From contig NBIV01001153.1 of the NCBI GenBank assembly GCA_003194525.1, forward strand, positions 1 to 22,384: DNA of 22,384 nt, written 5' to 3'. Numbering within the stretch: position 1 is the first letter of the stretch; each line of letters opens with the position of its first letter. Positions 8,093-16,987 of the stretch are shown in pieces. The notes under the pieces were generated by a model. It was not told the origin of the DNA, did no database searches, and was given only the letters and a program-made list of their open reading frames with translations. Position numbers and translations under genes: made by a program. This stretch comes from Gracilariopsis chorda (lineage: Eukaryota; Rhodophyta; Florideophyceae; Gracilariales; Gracilariaceae).

Positions 8093-8719
8093 GTGCAGAG
8101 CGCTCGTGCGCCTGGCAGGGAGGCGGTTTGCCATCCAACCACCGTGTCGCACGGGACCCCCCAGGGGATCGTGGAAACGCCGATTCCGCAGGAGCGGTCA
8201 TCTTCCCGCAAACTCGCGGTTCGTGAGTTCAACCGCGAATGCGGAGTTCAAGTCCCCCGCCGGTTGGCGGTTCGCCTGGCCTACCGTGAAGACGGGAACA
8301 ACGACACCCCAATGGGGAATGACTTGCCGGGGAAAACCGTGACACCACATACCCTCTTGAGGGATATTTTCCCGCATGAGCAGCGGCCACTAGGACAGCG
8401 CACGGCAACGTCGGAGTTATCGCCGAACACCCTGCTAAGGGACATTATACCGCACCGCGGACAACCCTCGCAAGGGAGTACAACCACCACCCGGCACGCC
8501 CGGCAGGTCTACGAACGAGAGTTCGTAGTAGACCGACTTGTCGGACACACCTGGGACCAGGATGGTATTCTACAATACCGCGTCCGCTGGTACGGGTACG
8601 ACCCCAGTGGGGATACGTGGGAGCCAATTGAACATCTCCCACGGTCGCAGATCGTGCGATACCACCGTCAAACGGGAACTGCAGCCCCAGCCACGCTGGT
8701 TAATGCCCAAGTTGGGTAA
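8093..8719 (+). CDS. Chromodomain at the integrase C-terminus (separate frame)
   Basis: This ORF ends in a clear chromodomain at about 8510-8670: EREFVVDRLV, then YRVRWYGYDPSGDTWEP. The three histone-cage aromatics appear as Phe (REF), Trp (VRW) and Tyr (YGY), so methyl-lysine binding is plausible. In chromoviruses this domain is fused to integrase and steers integration to heterochromatin. Here it is in a different frame from pol; that frame is open upstream across the pol stop at 8039, so the domain probably belonged to pol before a frameshift in the Pro-rich linker. No ATG suits a free-standing protein; the listed start is a GTG. Two related segments (TLLRDIFPH and TLLRDIIPH) form a short internal repeat ahead of the domain. 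Confidence 0.85.
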   Translation: MQSARAPGREAVCHPTTVSHGTPQGIVETPIPQERSSSRKLAVREFNRECGVQVPRRLAVRLAYREDGNNDTPMGNDLPGKTVTPHTLLRDIFPHEQRPLGQRTATSELSPNTLLRDIIPHRGQPSQGSTTTTRHARQVYEREFVVDRLVGHTWDQDGILQYRVRWYGYDPSGDTWEPIEHLPRSQIVRYHRQTGTAAPATLVNAQVG

Positions 8720-8912
8720 CGTTGCCGCGCGAGCGGAGGGCAATGAGAAAGGATAGCAAGGGAAAGTCCGCCTAAGACGGGGAATGCTAATTGGAAATCA
8801 CCGTTCTAAACGGGAAAGTTTATTCAGGGGAGCAGCTAGCTCCTCACGATACTACACTACACTAACTGGCATAGCCAGGGAAAGAATACCAGGAAAACTG
8901 GACAAAAGGAGC
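8720..8912. other. Spacer between converging ORFs
   Basis: These 193 bases separate the chromodomain stop from the antisense ORF stop. I see only short inverted repeats and no ORF; 3' ends of sense and antisense transcripts could lie here. Confidence 0.4.
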
Positions 8913-10700
8913 TCACTCTTCGCCGTTGCCCGGGGCGTAACCCCCAGCAAGGCGGTAGGCCAACGCGTCCGCCATGGTGGTGACATCCCCCGATACCTTG
9001 GCAGCGCTAAGACCGGCACCCCGGAGGAAACGTGCGATGATTTCGTTTTCATTCGCCGTCACCCCGCTGGGGATAGAAGGTCCGGCACTTGCCGTTGAAG
9101 GGTCAGCAGCCGGCTCGGCCGGAGATACCCCCTCTGGGAAAGCTTCCGCGCTAGCGCCGGTTTCCTCTACGTCCATCTCCCCGGGTTCTTCCGGTTCGTT
9201 ATCGACCATTGGGTCATCCCCGCCGTATGCGTGGTAGTAGTCGTCAGAATCGACGTACCCCACCGGGTGGTCTTCCGGCACGTGCCGGGGCGCATCGCGA
9301 AGTTCGCGCGCCTCCTCGGAGGAAATTTCCCGGAACTCCCAGGGGTCGAAGTAGATAAAATCACCCGCAAGGGCGGTGTTTCTACCCAGTCCCGGGCCAC
9401 CGGTGTTACCGCTGCCGCCATCCAGACGACCGCTTTGCTCCAGCGGGACCTCACTCCAGCTAACGCTGTCGATGTACCCAAGTAATTGGAGGACCTCTTC
9501 ATTGTTGGCCTGGCCCCCAAGGGGGATGCGAAGATCCAGGTTTCGGATCGCTGCCCGCACACGCGGTTGAAGGAACCAGAGACGATACTGGTCGTACGCC
9601 TCGTTGAGGATATAAGCCGCATTGCGGGCCGCCCACTCCGTAACCACTACGGACCACAACCCCGACCGGGGATCCTGCATGAGCAGCGAACCGAGGTACG
9701 TAAGTACCGGCGGAAGTTCTACGTAGCACCCCCGGCAGGCTTCATGGAAGCGCCACCACTCGGGGAGTGCTACGTACCGACCCAGTCGGTGAGGCGGCGC
9801 AATCCGCTCTATCTCCACGTTCTGATACGGGATGAAATACCCGAATCGGGATCGCCAACGCCGCTCATAGCGGATGAAGTTCTGGAGGAAGTTTGACCGG
9901 TATTGCCGGGAAAGATACCTGAACTCCGCCCGAATGATCGGTCGCTCCCAACAAAGGGCCTCTTGCCGCGCTGCGGGGAAATTCCTCCAAGCGAGGGTCT
10001 CGAGGCGGGACAGGTTCTCGCCGTATCCAATCTCCCCGCGAGTGCGGAAGTGGCTAATGTCGAAGCCAAACTCCGGTGGGACCGGTACATCGAACGGAGC
10101 CCGGCTCTGCCGTTGGTACGCCATGCGCGTCAGCGCGGTCTGCGCCGCAGCGACGGTCTCGCCCGAATTCCTTCGGAGGTGGTGACGCGGAATCGCGATC
10201 CGGTGACGCCAATCCCACGATGTGGTAACTGCTCTGGGCAGATCCCCCGGAAGGGTGTCTGAGCCATCCGCATAAGCGGTGACCAATCCCTCATTGAGGA
10301 CGGCGACCGGGTGAAACCACGGGGCAAGGCGCAGGCGCGACGCGTGATTCCGATTCATCGGGTTGAGCCCCACCAGGGTGTTGTAAGTTGGCCAGTTGGA
10401 CACCGGAGTGGTCCCGGAGGACACCACCGAAGGTGGTAGTGCGAAGGGATGGTCGGCTTCAGCAGCCGTATTTCCCGGTTGTACCGGATTTCGATCGCCC
10501 TGAGGCAGGGGAACTGACCGGAAACCGGTGGTGTATCGCCCGAGAAGTCTCGGAGGTTGGCTGTGGTTGTTGATGTTGTTGTCGTCGTTCATTTCTCCCT
10601 TGTCGAGGGTGGCTGTTGTTGTCGTTTGTGCACTTGAGGACTCTGGTGCAGAGGAATTTACCGGAGAACCGGAGACAAAGCACTTGCTTTTATCACCCAT
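8913..10700 (-). CDS. Antisense accessory ORF, 595 codons, unknown function
   Basis: An uninterrupted frame runs opposite to gag-pol, starting 55 bases from the 3' LTR and ending 193 bases from the chromodomain stop. The N-terminal 60 residues are Ser/Thr/Asn-rich. The middle is rich in Trp, Arg and Tyr (for example ALPEWWRFHEACRGCYVELP) and looks like a folded domain. The C-terminal third is acidic (EPEEPGEMDVEETG) and ends in a short, possibly helical tail. I see no signal peptide, membrane segment, zinc finger or known catalytic motif. Its intact state beside a broken gag suggests real coding selection or a recent source copy. Antisense ORFs between pol and the 3' LTR are known in some plant Ty3/gypsy elements (for example Grande), but I recognise no homology. 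Transcription would have to start in or near the 3' LTR, antisense. Confidence 0.72.
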   Translation of the reverse strand: MGDKSKCFVSGSPVNSSAPESSSAQTTTTATLDKGEMNDDNNINNHSQPPRLLGRYTTGFRSVPLPQGDRNPVQPGNTAAEADHPFALPPSVVSSGTTPVSNWPTYNTLVGLNPMNRNHASRLRLAPWFHPVAVLNEGLVTAYADGSDTLPGDLPRAVTTSWDWRHRIAIPRHHLRRNSGETVAAAQTALTRMAYQRQSRAPFDVPVPPEFGFDISHFRTRGEIGYGENLSRLETLAWRNFPAARQEALCWERPIIRAEFRYLSRQYRSNFLQNFIRYERRWRSRFGYFIPYQNVEIERIAPPHRLGRYVALPEWWRFHEACRGCYVELPPVLTYLGSLLMQDPRSGLWSVVVTEWAARNAAYILNEAYDQYRLWFLQPRVRAAIRNLDLRIPLGGQANNEEVLQLLGYIDSVSWSEVPLEQSGRLDGGSGNTGGPGLGRNTALAGDFIYFDPWEFREISSEEARELRDAPRHVPEDHPVGYVDSDDYYHAYGGDDPMVDNEPEEPGEMDVEETGASAEAFPEGVSPAEPAADPSTASAGPSIPSGVTANENEIIARFLRGAGLSAAKVSGDVTTMADALAYRLAGGYAPGNGEE

Positions 10701-10744
10701 TTTCGTCTGGGAATCCTCCGCGTCCGCGGTCGTTTTCCCGTCTT

Positions 10745-10753
10745 AGGGGGGGA
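10745..10753 (+). other. Polypurine tract
   Basis: AGGGGGGGA, two bases (TA) before the TG of the 3' LTR, is the expected RNase H-resistant primer for plus-strand DNA synthesis. Confidence 0.85.
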
Positions 10754-10755
10754 TA

Positions 10756-11562
10756 TGAAGTGCAACGCCCTCAGGGAGGGATTCTTGGTACTTGATTGTT
10801 TTCCCGATATTATCGGTTGTGTAGTGTGTATATGAAATACGCCCCACTACGGTGGGTATGGACACGTGGGACACGGTTTTGGGTCAATTGGCGGTTGGCC
10901 ACAGTAGTGGATGTTGCCACGGAATGTGGAGTACTTTAGTTAATTTTATTTATTATTTTCACAGCCATTTCTGGGAAGCTAGTACTTAGTGCGACGGCGC
11001 ACTGCCGTCGCACCAGTAAACCTTCCCCAACAAGGGACCCCAACCTGGGGAATTGGCTCTGAGCTTTACCGCCTCCGCGTGTTCTCAACTCCTCCTTGGA
11101 GGGAAGCACCGTAGTGTACGGAAGTTCACCCCCCTTGCACATCTAAAGGAGACCCATCATTGGGAGTACTAATTGTTCCAATCATATTGGTGTTTCGCCC
11201 TGTATAGGGAGTCCTGTCCACCGGCATCGCCGTATCTACTCGTCGCTCTCGCGACCCACTCGTCCTTCCTCTTTCCCCTTTTTAGGGTAGCACCTCCCGC
11301 TATCCGCGGCCCTCGTGTGCGCATCCGCTCACACACCCCCACTTACGTGGAAACATACCTCTACTGAGGACCACACCCCGCTCACGCGGATACCGATTCT
11401 TCGCCTTCACCTCCCTGCGCGAGTCGCGACAGGTGTCCCTGGTCTTACAAACCGGCTTCGCCGTGACACCTCTGGGAGGGCTCTACCCAACTGGGTTCAC
11501 CTCGTGAGAGGAAGATCCCGGACGTCTTTCGGTGTTTTTCCCCTTTGGGGCATTGCACCACA
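10756..11562 (+). repeat. 3' LTR, 807 bp
   Basis: This direct copy of 37-838 differs by one substitution and three small insertions: one C near 11130, GGC near 11223, and one G near 11286. TATA-like tract at 10944-10959, strong hairpin at 10989-11013. It is followed by the GTGGG duplication and host DNA. Confidence 0.97.
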
Positions 11563-11567
11563 GTGGG
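11563..11567. repeat. Target-site duplication, right copy (GTGGG)
   Basis: This is the right-hand match to 32-36. Its GTGG can pair with the CCAC at the LTR end just before it, so the junction itself reads as a short inverted repeat. Confidence 0.93.
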
Positions 11568-12061
11568 TGACAGTCTTTCTGAGACGCATCCTGGAATGAA
11601 TGTGGGCTTGTCCTCACTCGCTTTCTCGTGCGCTCCAAGGAGCTTTTCTTTCTCCGTTCTGCCCTGTGGCGTCCATTGTTTGGCGGACGGATCCCTGATG
11701 AACTGAAATCTTTTGTAGAAGAAGATGGATGCAGTAAAGTGACAGTATTCTCTGTTTCTTCCGCGTGTTCTGTTAATGAAGCCAGCCTTGTTTTAAAGGT
11801 ACGTATAGCTTCGAAGTGTGTCACTTTTCCTTGAGAAATGTCCGTGATGGAATCCCTTAAAAGACGTAGAACACCACTCACCGCAACACGTCCAATTCCA
11901 GTAGCTTGTCGATGTAAAGCATCGTAGAGGTTTTTTCCTTCCATGTACGTATTGTACCCATCTACTTCCGAGTCTTCTCTACTGGTTCTAAGTATATCTG
12001 AGTCAATGGGGATAAACTCTTTCTCCGTCGACTCATCAAAACGGCGTAGTCGGTAATCCAT
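11568..12061 (-). pseudogene. ORF of unknown function cut by the retrotransposon
   Basis: An open frame starts at ATG 12061 and runs into the 3' LTR, where it would end on LTR-encoded residues. The native part (about 165 residues) is charged, with acidic and basic stretches (ESTEKEFIPIDSD near the start, ERRKKSSLERTRKRVR near the insertion). I recognise no domain. It lies just downstream of the MULE transposase remnant on the same strand, so it may be a second gene of that transposon or the tail of its region. The empty-site sequence (bases 1-36 joined to 11568) keeps the frame open, so the element disrupted an ORF rather than a spacer. Confidence 0.5.
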
Positions 12062-12139
12062 CTCCTCGATTTTGAAGTATCGGGTCTTTCACCTGAGTTT
12101 CGCCAAGTATGGGACTGTCATAGCAGAAGTATCTTTTCT

Positions 12140-13884
12140 TCAGTATGTAGAGAAAAGCGCTTCAAGAAGTATGAAGAATTCTAGTATGTTTCGTAGTTCA
12201 GGGAACCGCAGACGTTCTTCCTGATAAACCACGGCACATCGAACCATGTGACGACAAGCAAAGCCAACGGACCAGGGCTGCCCACAGGAACAGACACCAA
12301 TAAACTCTGCCTTAACGTCATCCCCCGACCCCGTATACCTTTTTGAGTATTGTACAACAGTCTTCTGTTATGAGCGTTCTTCATCAACCGACGCATTCCG
12401 GCTCTGACTCAGATGGCTTCCCCATTTCAACTTAAAACGAGCTACAGGTCCAATTGCTGGGGTTGAACTACTATCCAGGTTCTAATTGCTTCCAGACACG
12501 CTTCCTGTGAATAATCCACAAACTCTGTGCTGAAAAGAATGTAATTCTTCGAGGGCTTAAAGCTCAAATCTACGAAGTGCGCCAAGGCGTAGTTCGTGTA
12601 CTCAGCCAGCAGGCTGTCTACAACTTCTACAAGTAGAAAGTACTCAAGCTCTCTTGTCTTCCGATATCTCCACTTTGAGAAGATAAGGTTCGTACAAGCT
12701 CCAAGTTCCGGATATCAACCCGTTCTTGGGATATACGCCGAACCTCCAAAGGAACCTTGCACAAGGGAATCTTCTTCGATATAATGATCTTCTTGTATGC
12801 AGAGTTAGAAGATTCGGTGTAGCCAGTTCCTTGGAACATGTAACGGGTAGGCATAGCCGCATTTCGGAAGCAAGACACCAGAATATGCGGCTTGTAGTGG
12901 TACAAGTACTTATACCACACAGGGAGACGATCCTCAAAAGCATCAAAGTACTTGGATTCTAGCATTCTTCTCTTTCGAAAAACGTTTCCGACGTATATGA
13001 CTTTCTGAGGTTGAACAGGTCATTCTTCATATCGTGCATCCACTCCATCTTACCAATCTTTCTACACCAATTGGCCACATTCTCCTTCTGATTCTCGTTC
13101 AGATGCCATTCGTCGAGGTTTATATAGGACGAATTGAACACCTTCTCAGCTGCATTTATACAAGCAGTGTTCTGGTCCATCACTACCATCGCCGGTGAGA
13201 CGGCGACTATAGACTTGAAGTAGGACAGAATTCGTACGAAGTCCTCTTCTGTTTCGGAGCACATGTACCCCATGAAAAATGTAAAAATGTCAACACATGA
13301 CCATCATTGGCTCTTCCATTATTGGTGACCAGAGGTAAACCGTATCTATTGGCTCTGGCTTTACAATCAATAGATACCCCTGAACAATGCCGAACTTCTG
13401 ATAGTCTTCCATCCACTCTCGAAACGACCAACAAGCGTACTTCATCCTACCCGAATCATCCGCAGCGAAGAATCCCTTATTCCCTGCATCTTCCTGGCTC
13501 AACGAAAAGAGCAGGTCACACAACCTTACACATTCCAAATCGCGGGATTGCTTGTGGAGGAAGCATATCTCAACTTCTTCCTCGCCTATACCGGATTATC
13601 TTTTGATTGTACTTGTCTTCCAGGTATCTTATCGTGTCTCTGAAGCTCATATGCAAATCGTTCGTCATATGTATCGCTTCAGAACGCATTTGCGGCTTGA
13701 GATGTCTAATAACAAAGCTCCCATAGGGACCATGTCCATGCTTACAACCATTTAAATTAGCCACGTAGATCATTCCACCATCTTCCTCGTGCCCAGAATC
13801 CTCCGTCTTAATCGTTATCCAGAAGAGGCATCGCCTCATATTGTTATTGTATTGATCGCACTTCAAGATTCCCTTCTTCAGCAC
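12140..13884 (-). pseudogene. Mutator-like (MULE) transposase, frameshifted, with SWIM finger
   Basis: Successive minus-strand frames give the parts of a MULE transposase in order. A CKHGHGPYG segment (about 13740) suggests the N-terminal zinc region. DCKARANRYGLPLV (about 13340) carries the first catalytic Asp in the usual setting. VVMDQNTACINAAEKVF (about 13165) carries the second Asp, followed by the typical DEWHLNENQKEN. MPTRYMFQGTGYTESSNSAYK (about 12820) lies in the C-terminal half. A SWIM finger CXCX9CXH (CSCGQPWSVGFACRH, 12292-12248) leads to a stop at 12140-12142. At least four frame changes separate these parts, so the gene is dead unless some are introns. It would move a DNA transposon by a DDE mechanism. 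I found no terminal inverted repeats. Confidence 0.82.
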
Positions 13885-13929
13885 CCTTCTATTCCACGTT
13901 CAGCACCCTTCTATTCCCACGTTCAGCAC
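13877..13929. repeat. Short tandem duplication, 22-23 bp unit
   Basis: TTCAGCACCCTTCTATTCCACG is followed by the same unit with one extra C, then a 9-base partial third copy. It lies at the presumed N-terminal side of the transposase frame and adds to its disruption. Confidence 0.85.
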
Positions 13930-13981
13930 CACGACTCCTCGGAGACTTTGCCTTATCCGTAGATCGCTTTCGTTCTCCAAA

Positions 13982-14410
13982 CTATATAGAAGTCCTTACG
14001 AATAAGCTGTACCCGAAGCAGTCCGCGATAAATTGAACTTCCTTCAGAACCGTCACACCAGAAGCATTGAGAGGAAGGGTTTCCAGATAGGCTAAGACAG
14101 CTGGTTTAAAACACTCCTCAATTATCTCATTCGGTATCGTGTTCTGTACGGATTCCGTGCCCAGTTCTTCATCACCATCTTCTGTCCAGTACTTTTTGTC
14201 CTTCTCTCCAAGGCCATCCTTCTCCTTTGGTTCTGATTCTTCTTCATTTAGGATGCCACCATCAGAGTCTTCGAAGAAGCATGAAGGAACTTTCTCTTTG
14301 TCATCTAAGAATGGATCAATGAGCAGCGCCTCCTCTTCTTCAACGGATTTCTCATTTGAAAACCTGCTGCGCATATGCAACGTTTGCGTTGAGAGTTTCA
14401 CTATCCTCAC
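13982..14410 (-). CDS. Acidic ORF upstream of the MULE transposase, possibly its N-terminal part
   Basis: A 142-codon open frame on the transposase strand. The first 95 residues are strongly acidic (SVEEEEALLIDPFLDDKEK, EEESEPKEKDGLGEKDKK). The end (VQFIADCFGYSLFVRT) is a mixed hydrophobic segment of the sort found before FAR1/MULE N-terminal domains. It may be the original N-terminus of the transposase, cut off by a frameshift near 13980. No domain can be named with certainty. Confidence 0.4.
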   Translation of the reverse strand: MRIVKLSTQTLHMRSRFSNEKSVEEEEALLIDPFLDDKEKVPSCFFEDSDGGILNEEESEPKEKDGLGEKDKKYWTEDGDEELGTESVQNTIPNEIIEECFKPAVLAYLETLPLNASGVTVLKEVQFIADCFGYSLFVRTSI

Positions 14411-14421
14411 TCATTTTGAGC

Positions 14422-14904
14422 CTAATTCGGCTCCCACAGCGCTGTGGGTGCACGCTCGCATTTCGCGTCCACTGTTTGTGTTGAGGAATTTGGAAAAGCA
14501 GCAGGGGGGTCAGCTTCAAAAGAGCTAATGCCAAAATCGCCTCCTACGCCACTCTCGACGGTAAACGCGTTATCCAGAAGTCCATCCGAGCATTTTACAT
14601 CGTTTACGTCACCTTTCCCGATGCCTTCCCGCTGAGATAGGTCCTTGCTGCGGCCTCTTCGGTAGATTGGAAACCGGCCTACCTCCTTCCTGCGAAACCG
14701 AGGAGTGTTGCTTCCAAAGCTCGGCTTTGGGCTCGTGCACTCCTCTTTGCGAAGCACGGCCATCAAAAACACCTCCCCTCTCAGGGAATTTCGTGATATG
14801 CAACACGCAATAGAAAGGATAAAATTCCTCAGCCCCACTGGAGTCGCCATACGCCATATCGTCTTCGCTACCTGTTTCTGCATTGACTTAAGATAAAGGT
14901 CCAT
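14422..14904 (-). CDS. Hypothetical ORF, 160 codons
   Basis: An open minus-strand frame ending 12 bases before the acidic ORF at 14410, in another frame. The N-terminus is hydrophobic and basic, the middle Arg/Lys/Ser-rich, the end Pro/Thr-rich. I see no recognisable domain. It may be an exon or fragment of the same decayed gene as its neighbour, or a chance ORF. Confidence 0.25.
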   Translation of the reverse strand: MDLYLKSMQKQVAKTIWRMATPVGLRNFILSIACCISRNSLRGEVFLMAVLRKEECTSPKPSFGSNTPRFRRKEVGRFPIYRRGRSKDLSQREGIGKGDVNDVKCSDGLLDNAFTVESGVGGDFGISSFEADPPAAFPNSSTQTVDAKCERAPTALWEPN

Positions 14905-15138
14905 GTGAATGCTCTAGGAGGTAGCATGATGAGCTGTTTGTAGAACTCGGCTCCTGGAAGGGAGGTATGGTTCGAAATATGCATGACAGACGTACATATT
15001 CTCCCCATTTTTCAGTATGTGCTCTTCTCATTCTTGTAGACGGGAGGCTAAAGAGGAGCGAATGCCCTCAAACCTCCTTTTCACAACATCATCAGGCATG
15101 GAAGTTGTTGGGGGGTATGCGTGTGTATCAGGTCCTGT
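14905..15138. other. No feature seen
   Basis: These 234 bases between hypothetical minus-strand ORFs hold no recognisable gene, repeat or dense hairpins. Confidence 0.4.
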
Positions 15139-16178
15139 TCAACTACTCAACATCTCGCCATGGGATAGAACTTTGCCCGAATGTTGGAGCGGCACTGCGA
15201 CTTGTGCCGCAGACACCGCAATTTTCCGGTGAGCAGCGCAGACGACCTCGACTTCCTCGTCTGTAAGCACTGAGAAGTATAGTACACCATAGAGGTACCC
15301 AAAGTTCTTAGCGATGTAAGCAACCAGTACAGAGAGGTGAAAGACCTCCTTAAACCTTTCAGAGTTGAGACAAGCTCTCGTTTGACATCAAAAGTTCTTT
15401 CTTGCATTCACCAGCGTCCTGAAGTTTCACATCAACCCTGAAGGCCTTCCATCGTTTTCAAAATCTCTCTTGGAAGTCTGCCTGAACCTCAGTGCATGAA
15501 CCGGTCTTCGTATTTCGTCTTTCACACATATTCATTGATAGTAGCTCCATGTGCCGCTTCTCCTGTATCTGAGCATCAGAACAGGCTGCCAGCTCTTCAT
15601 TCAGCTCTTGAGCTTGAACACCATTCTCAGAAGCCTGCTTCTTCTCTTCAATCTGTTTTTCAGTTTGTGCCTTCAGCTCGGAAGGCGCCGCGGTATCCCT
15701 CGCTCCTTCTTCAGCTTCAACTTCTACCTGTGCCTGTGTCGAACTAAGCGTCTTTGCTGGTGAATTTCCTTCAATTTACATGTCTACTTCACTACCTTCT
15801 CCATTCTGAATCCTTTTCTGCTCCTCTTCTACACCTGATACTCCACCTACTTCAGAATTTCTTCCAGTTTTTCTCATCTAGCGCTTTGTGCACCACCTCT
15901 GAGCGCTGTGATACACATATCGCAATCCATGTGTTCAAAATTCCCGCTACAATCGGAGCAGAATCAGAAAACCGCACTTGTCCCTTCATGCGAATCTTCA
16001 GAGGTAGACACATCTTACTGCTCTGAACAGAACTTTGGCTCAGCTCATGAACACGCTTTTTTCGCTGGCTTTTCCTTATAGCACGCGCCTCAGAGTCGCG
16101 CGTACCAAGGCATTGGCTGAAGATTCGTCTCTGTACAGGGGTCGTTGAAAACATCCACGACCTTTCCTTTTCCTGCAT
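15139..16178 (-). pseudogene. Decayed gene with coiled-coil segment, unknown function
   Basis: Minus-strand pieces in successive frames look protein-like. 16178-15852 opens with ATG and is Lys/Arg-rich. 15775-15458 is a charged, heptad-like helix (ELKAQTEKQIEEKKQASE, then AQELNEELAA), likely a coiled coil. About 15370-15139 reads KEVFHLSVLVAYIAKNFGYL and then LTDEEVEVVCAAHRKIAV, a plausible folded helical segment. Stops and frame changes separate the pieces. I cannot name the protein. Introns could explain some breaks. Confidence 0.4.
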
Positions 16179-16987
16179 ACCGTTCTCCCAGAACTGTATT
16201 CACATCCATTCCTCTTCCTTTCCAGCTTCTTCCTTTCCATTCTGCTTCCCAATGCTCCACTCCACGCTTCGTGTCTTACGCTGCCGTTGTTTACCTTCCC
16301 TCTTCATGCGAAGGAGGTCTAAACGATGCTCGACCGGAGCCGTACGACCATTGTTTCAGTAACAATGTTGGTTTGAAAGAACTTCTTTGCATGAGTATGT
16401 GTAGAATCCGGATTCTAATGGAAATCTATCGAATCCTCTCAGTCAACTCTCGGCTGTACGTAGAGGCGTAGGTTCGCTTGGATACAGCGTGGTCCGCACT
16501 TAGCATGGTGAAAAGGGAAAAAACATAGCAACCACAGCTGTACGAGTCCTTTTGTCGCTTAAAAACCTTTTACCTGTAGCATGTAGTTCCGCTCCGATAT
16601 CACCGCACATAGCGTGTCGTCTCCTGTGAGACAAAAGGGAAACAAGAAAGAGAACAGTTTCAGAATCCTTCGATCAACAGACATTCCACGAATGTCTCCA
16701 AACCAAACCGTCCATCGTTGCGTTTCTCGCGCCGCATTGACAATTTTCTTCCTATGAAAACACCCGGTGGCTGTTAAACATGTTCAACGGGATTACAACG
16801 CTGTTTGTCTCTGTATCACCATTACCATTAAAGGTAAACCACTTCTTGAACACTTCCAAATCCTCTTCCGGTATGTTTTCCTTCCTTCCCTTTGAATGAC
16901 TTCGATAGTCTTGTGAGCATCACTCCAATAGAAAATGAGGCAAAGCCACAGCAACATAAGGTACCATGTTCAATACAGCTGTTGAGA
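16179..16987. other. Noncoding or unrecognised stretch
   Basis: About 800 bases, CT-rich on the plus strand to about 16320, then mixed. The only open frames are short and have low-complexity translations. I see nothing to call. Confidence 0.4.

Larger units (their letters stand above)
37..11562 (+). mobile_element. Complete Ty3/gypsy chromovirus LTR retrotransposon
   Basis: An 11,526-bp element bounded by near-identical direct LTRs (37-838 and 10756-11562) that begin TGAAG and end CACA, flanked on both sides by the 5-bp duplication GTGGG. The internal order is primer-binding site, gag, protease, RT, RNase H, integrase, chromodomain, antisense ORF, polypurine tract. Integrase lying after RNase H places it in Ty3/gypsy (Metaviridae), and the chromodomain after integrase in the chromovirus branch. 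LTR-LTR comparison by eye gives one substitution (near 119) and three indels of 1, 3 and 1 bases, so insertion was recent. Gag and protease carry frame breaks, so this copy probably cannot move alone unless the breaks are sequencing indels. The element is unusually rich in tiny hairpins (separate entries). Confidence 0.96.
85..11562 (+). repeat. Field of micro-hairpins (5-bp stems, 3-nt loops) across the element
   Basis: Short perfect inverted repeats recur across the LTRs, gag, pol, linker, chromodomain and antisense ORF. Examples checked base by base: 85-97 CCGAT/ATT/ATCGG, 319-331, 390-402, 458-470, 1056-1068, 4506-4518, 4742-4754, 5124-5136, 5267-5279, 5411-5423, 5712-5724, 6029-6041, 7176-7188, 7252-7264, 7599-7611, 7899-7911. 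Stems usually read CCNNN...N'N'N'GG; loops vary freely. They are not copies of one sequence, so this is a repeated shape rather than a repeated word. They lie in all codon phases. The host segment 11.6-21.0 kb shows no such density by eye. Confidence 0.88.

Noticed and set aside
7381..8232. Extra ORFs overlapping the Pro-rich linker on both strands
   Set aside because: GC-rich hairpin sequence is poor in stop codons in all frames; pol is the only frame joined to recognisable domains here.
85..11562. The hairpins as a CRISPR array or as copies of one MITE
   Set aside because: Stem sequences differ, spacing is irregular and there are no spacers; the host is eukaryotic. The shared feature is shape, not sequence.
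85..11562. Strand polarity from the CC...GG stem pattern
   Set aside because: A perfect inverted repeat keeps CC...GG on both strands, so this bias cannot show whether RNA or DNA is the selected form; only G-T versus A-C pairs could, and both occur.
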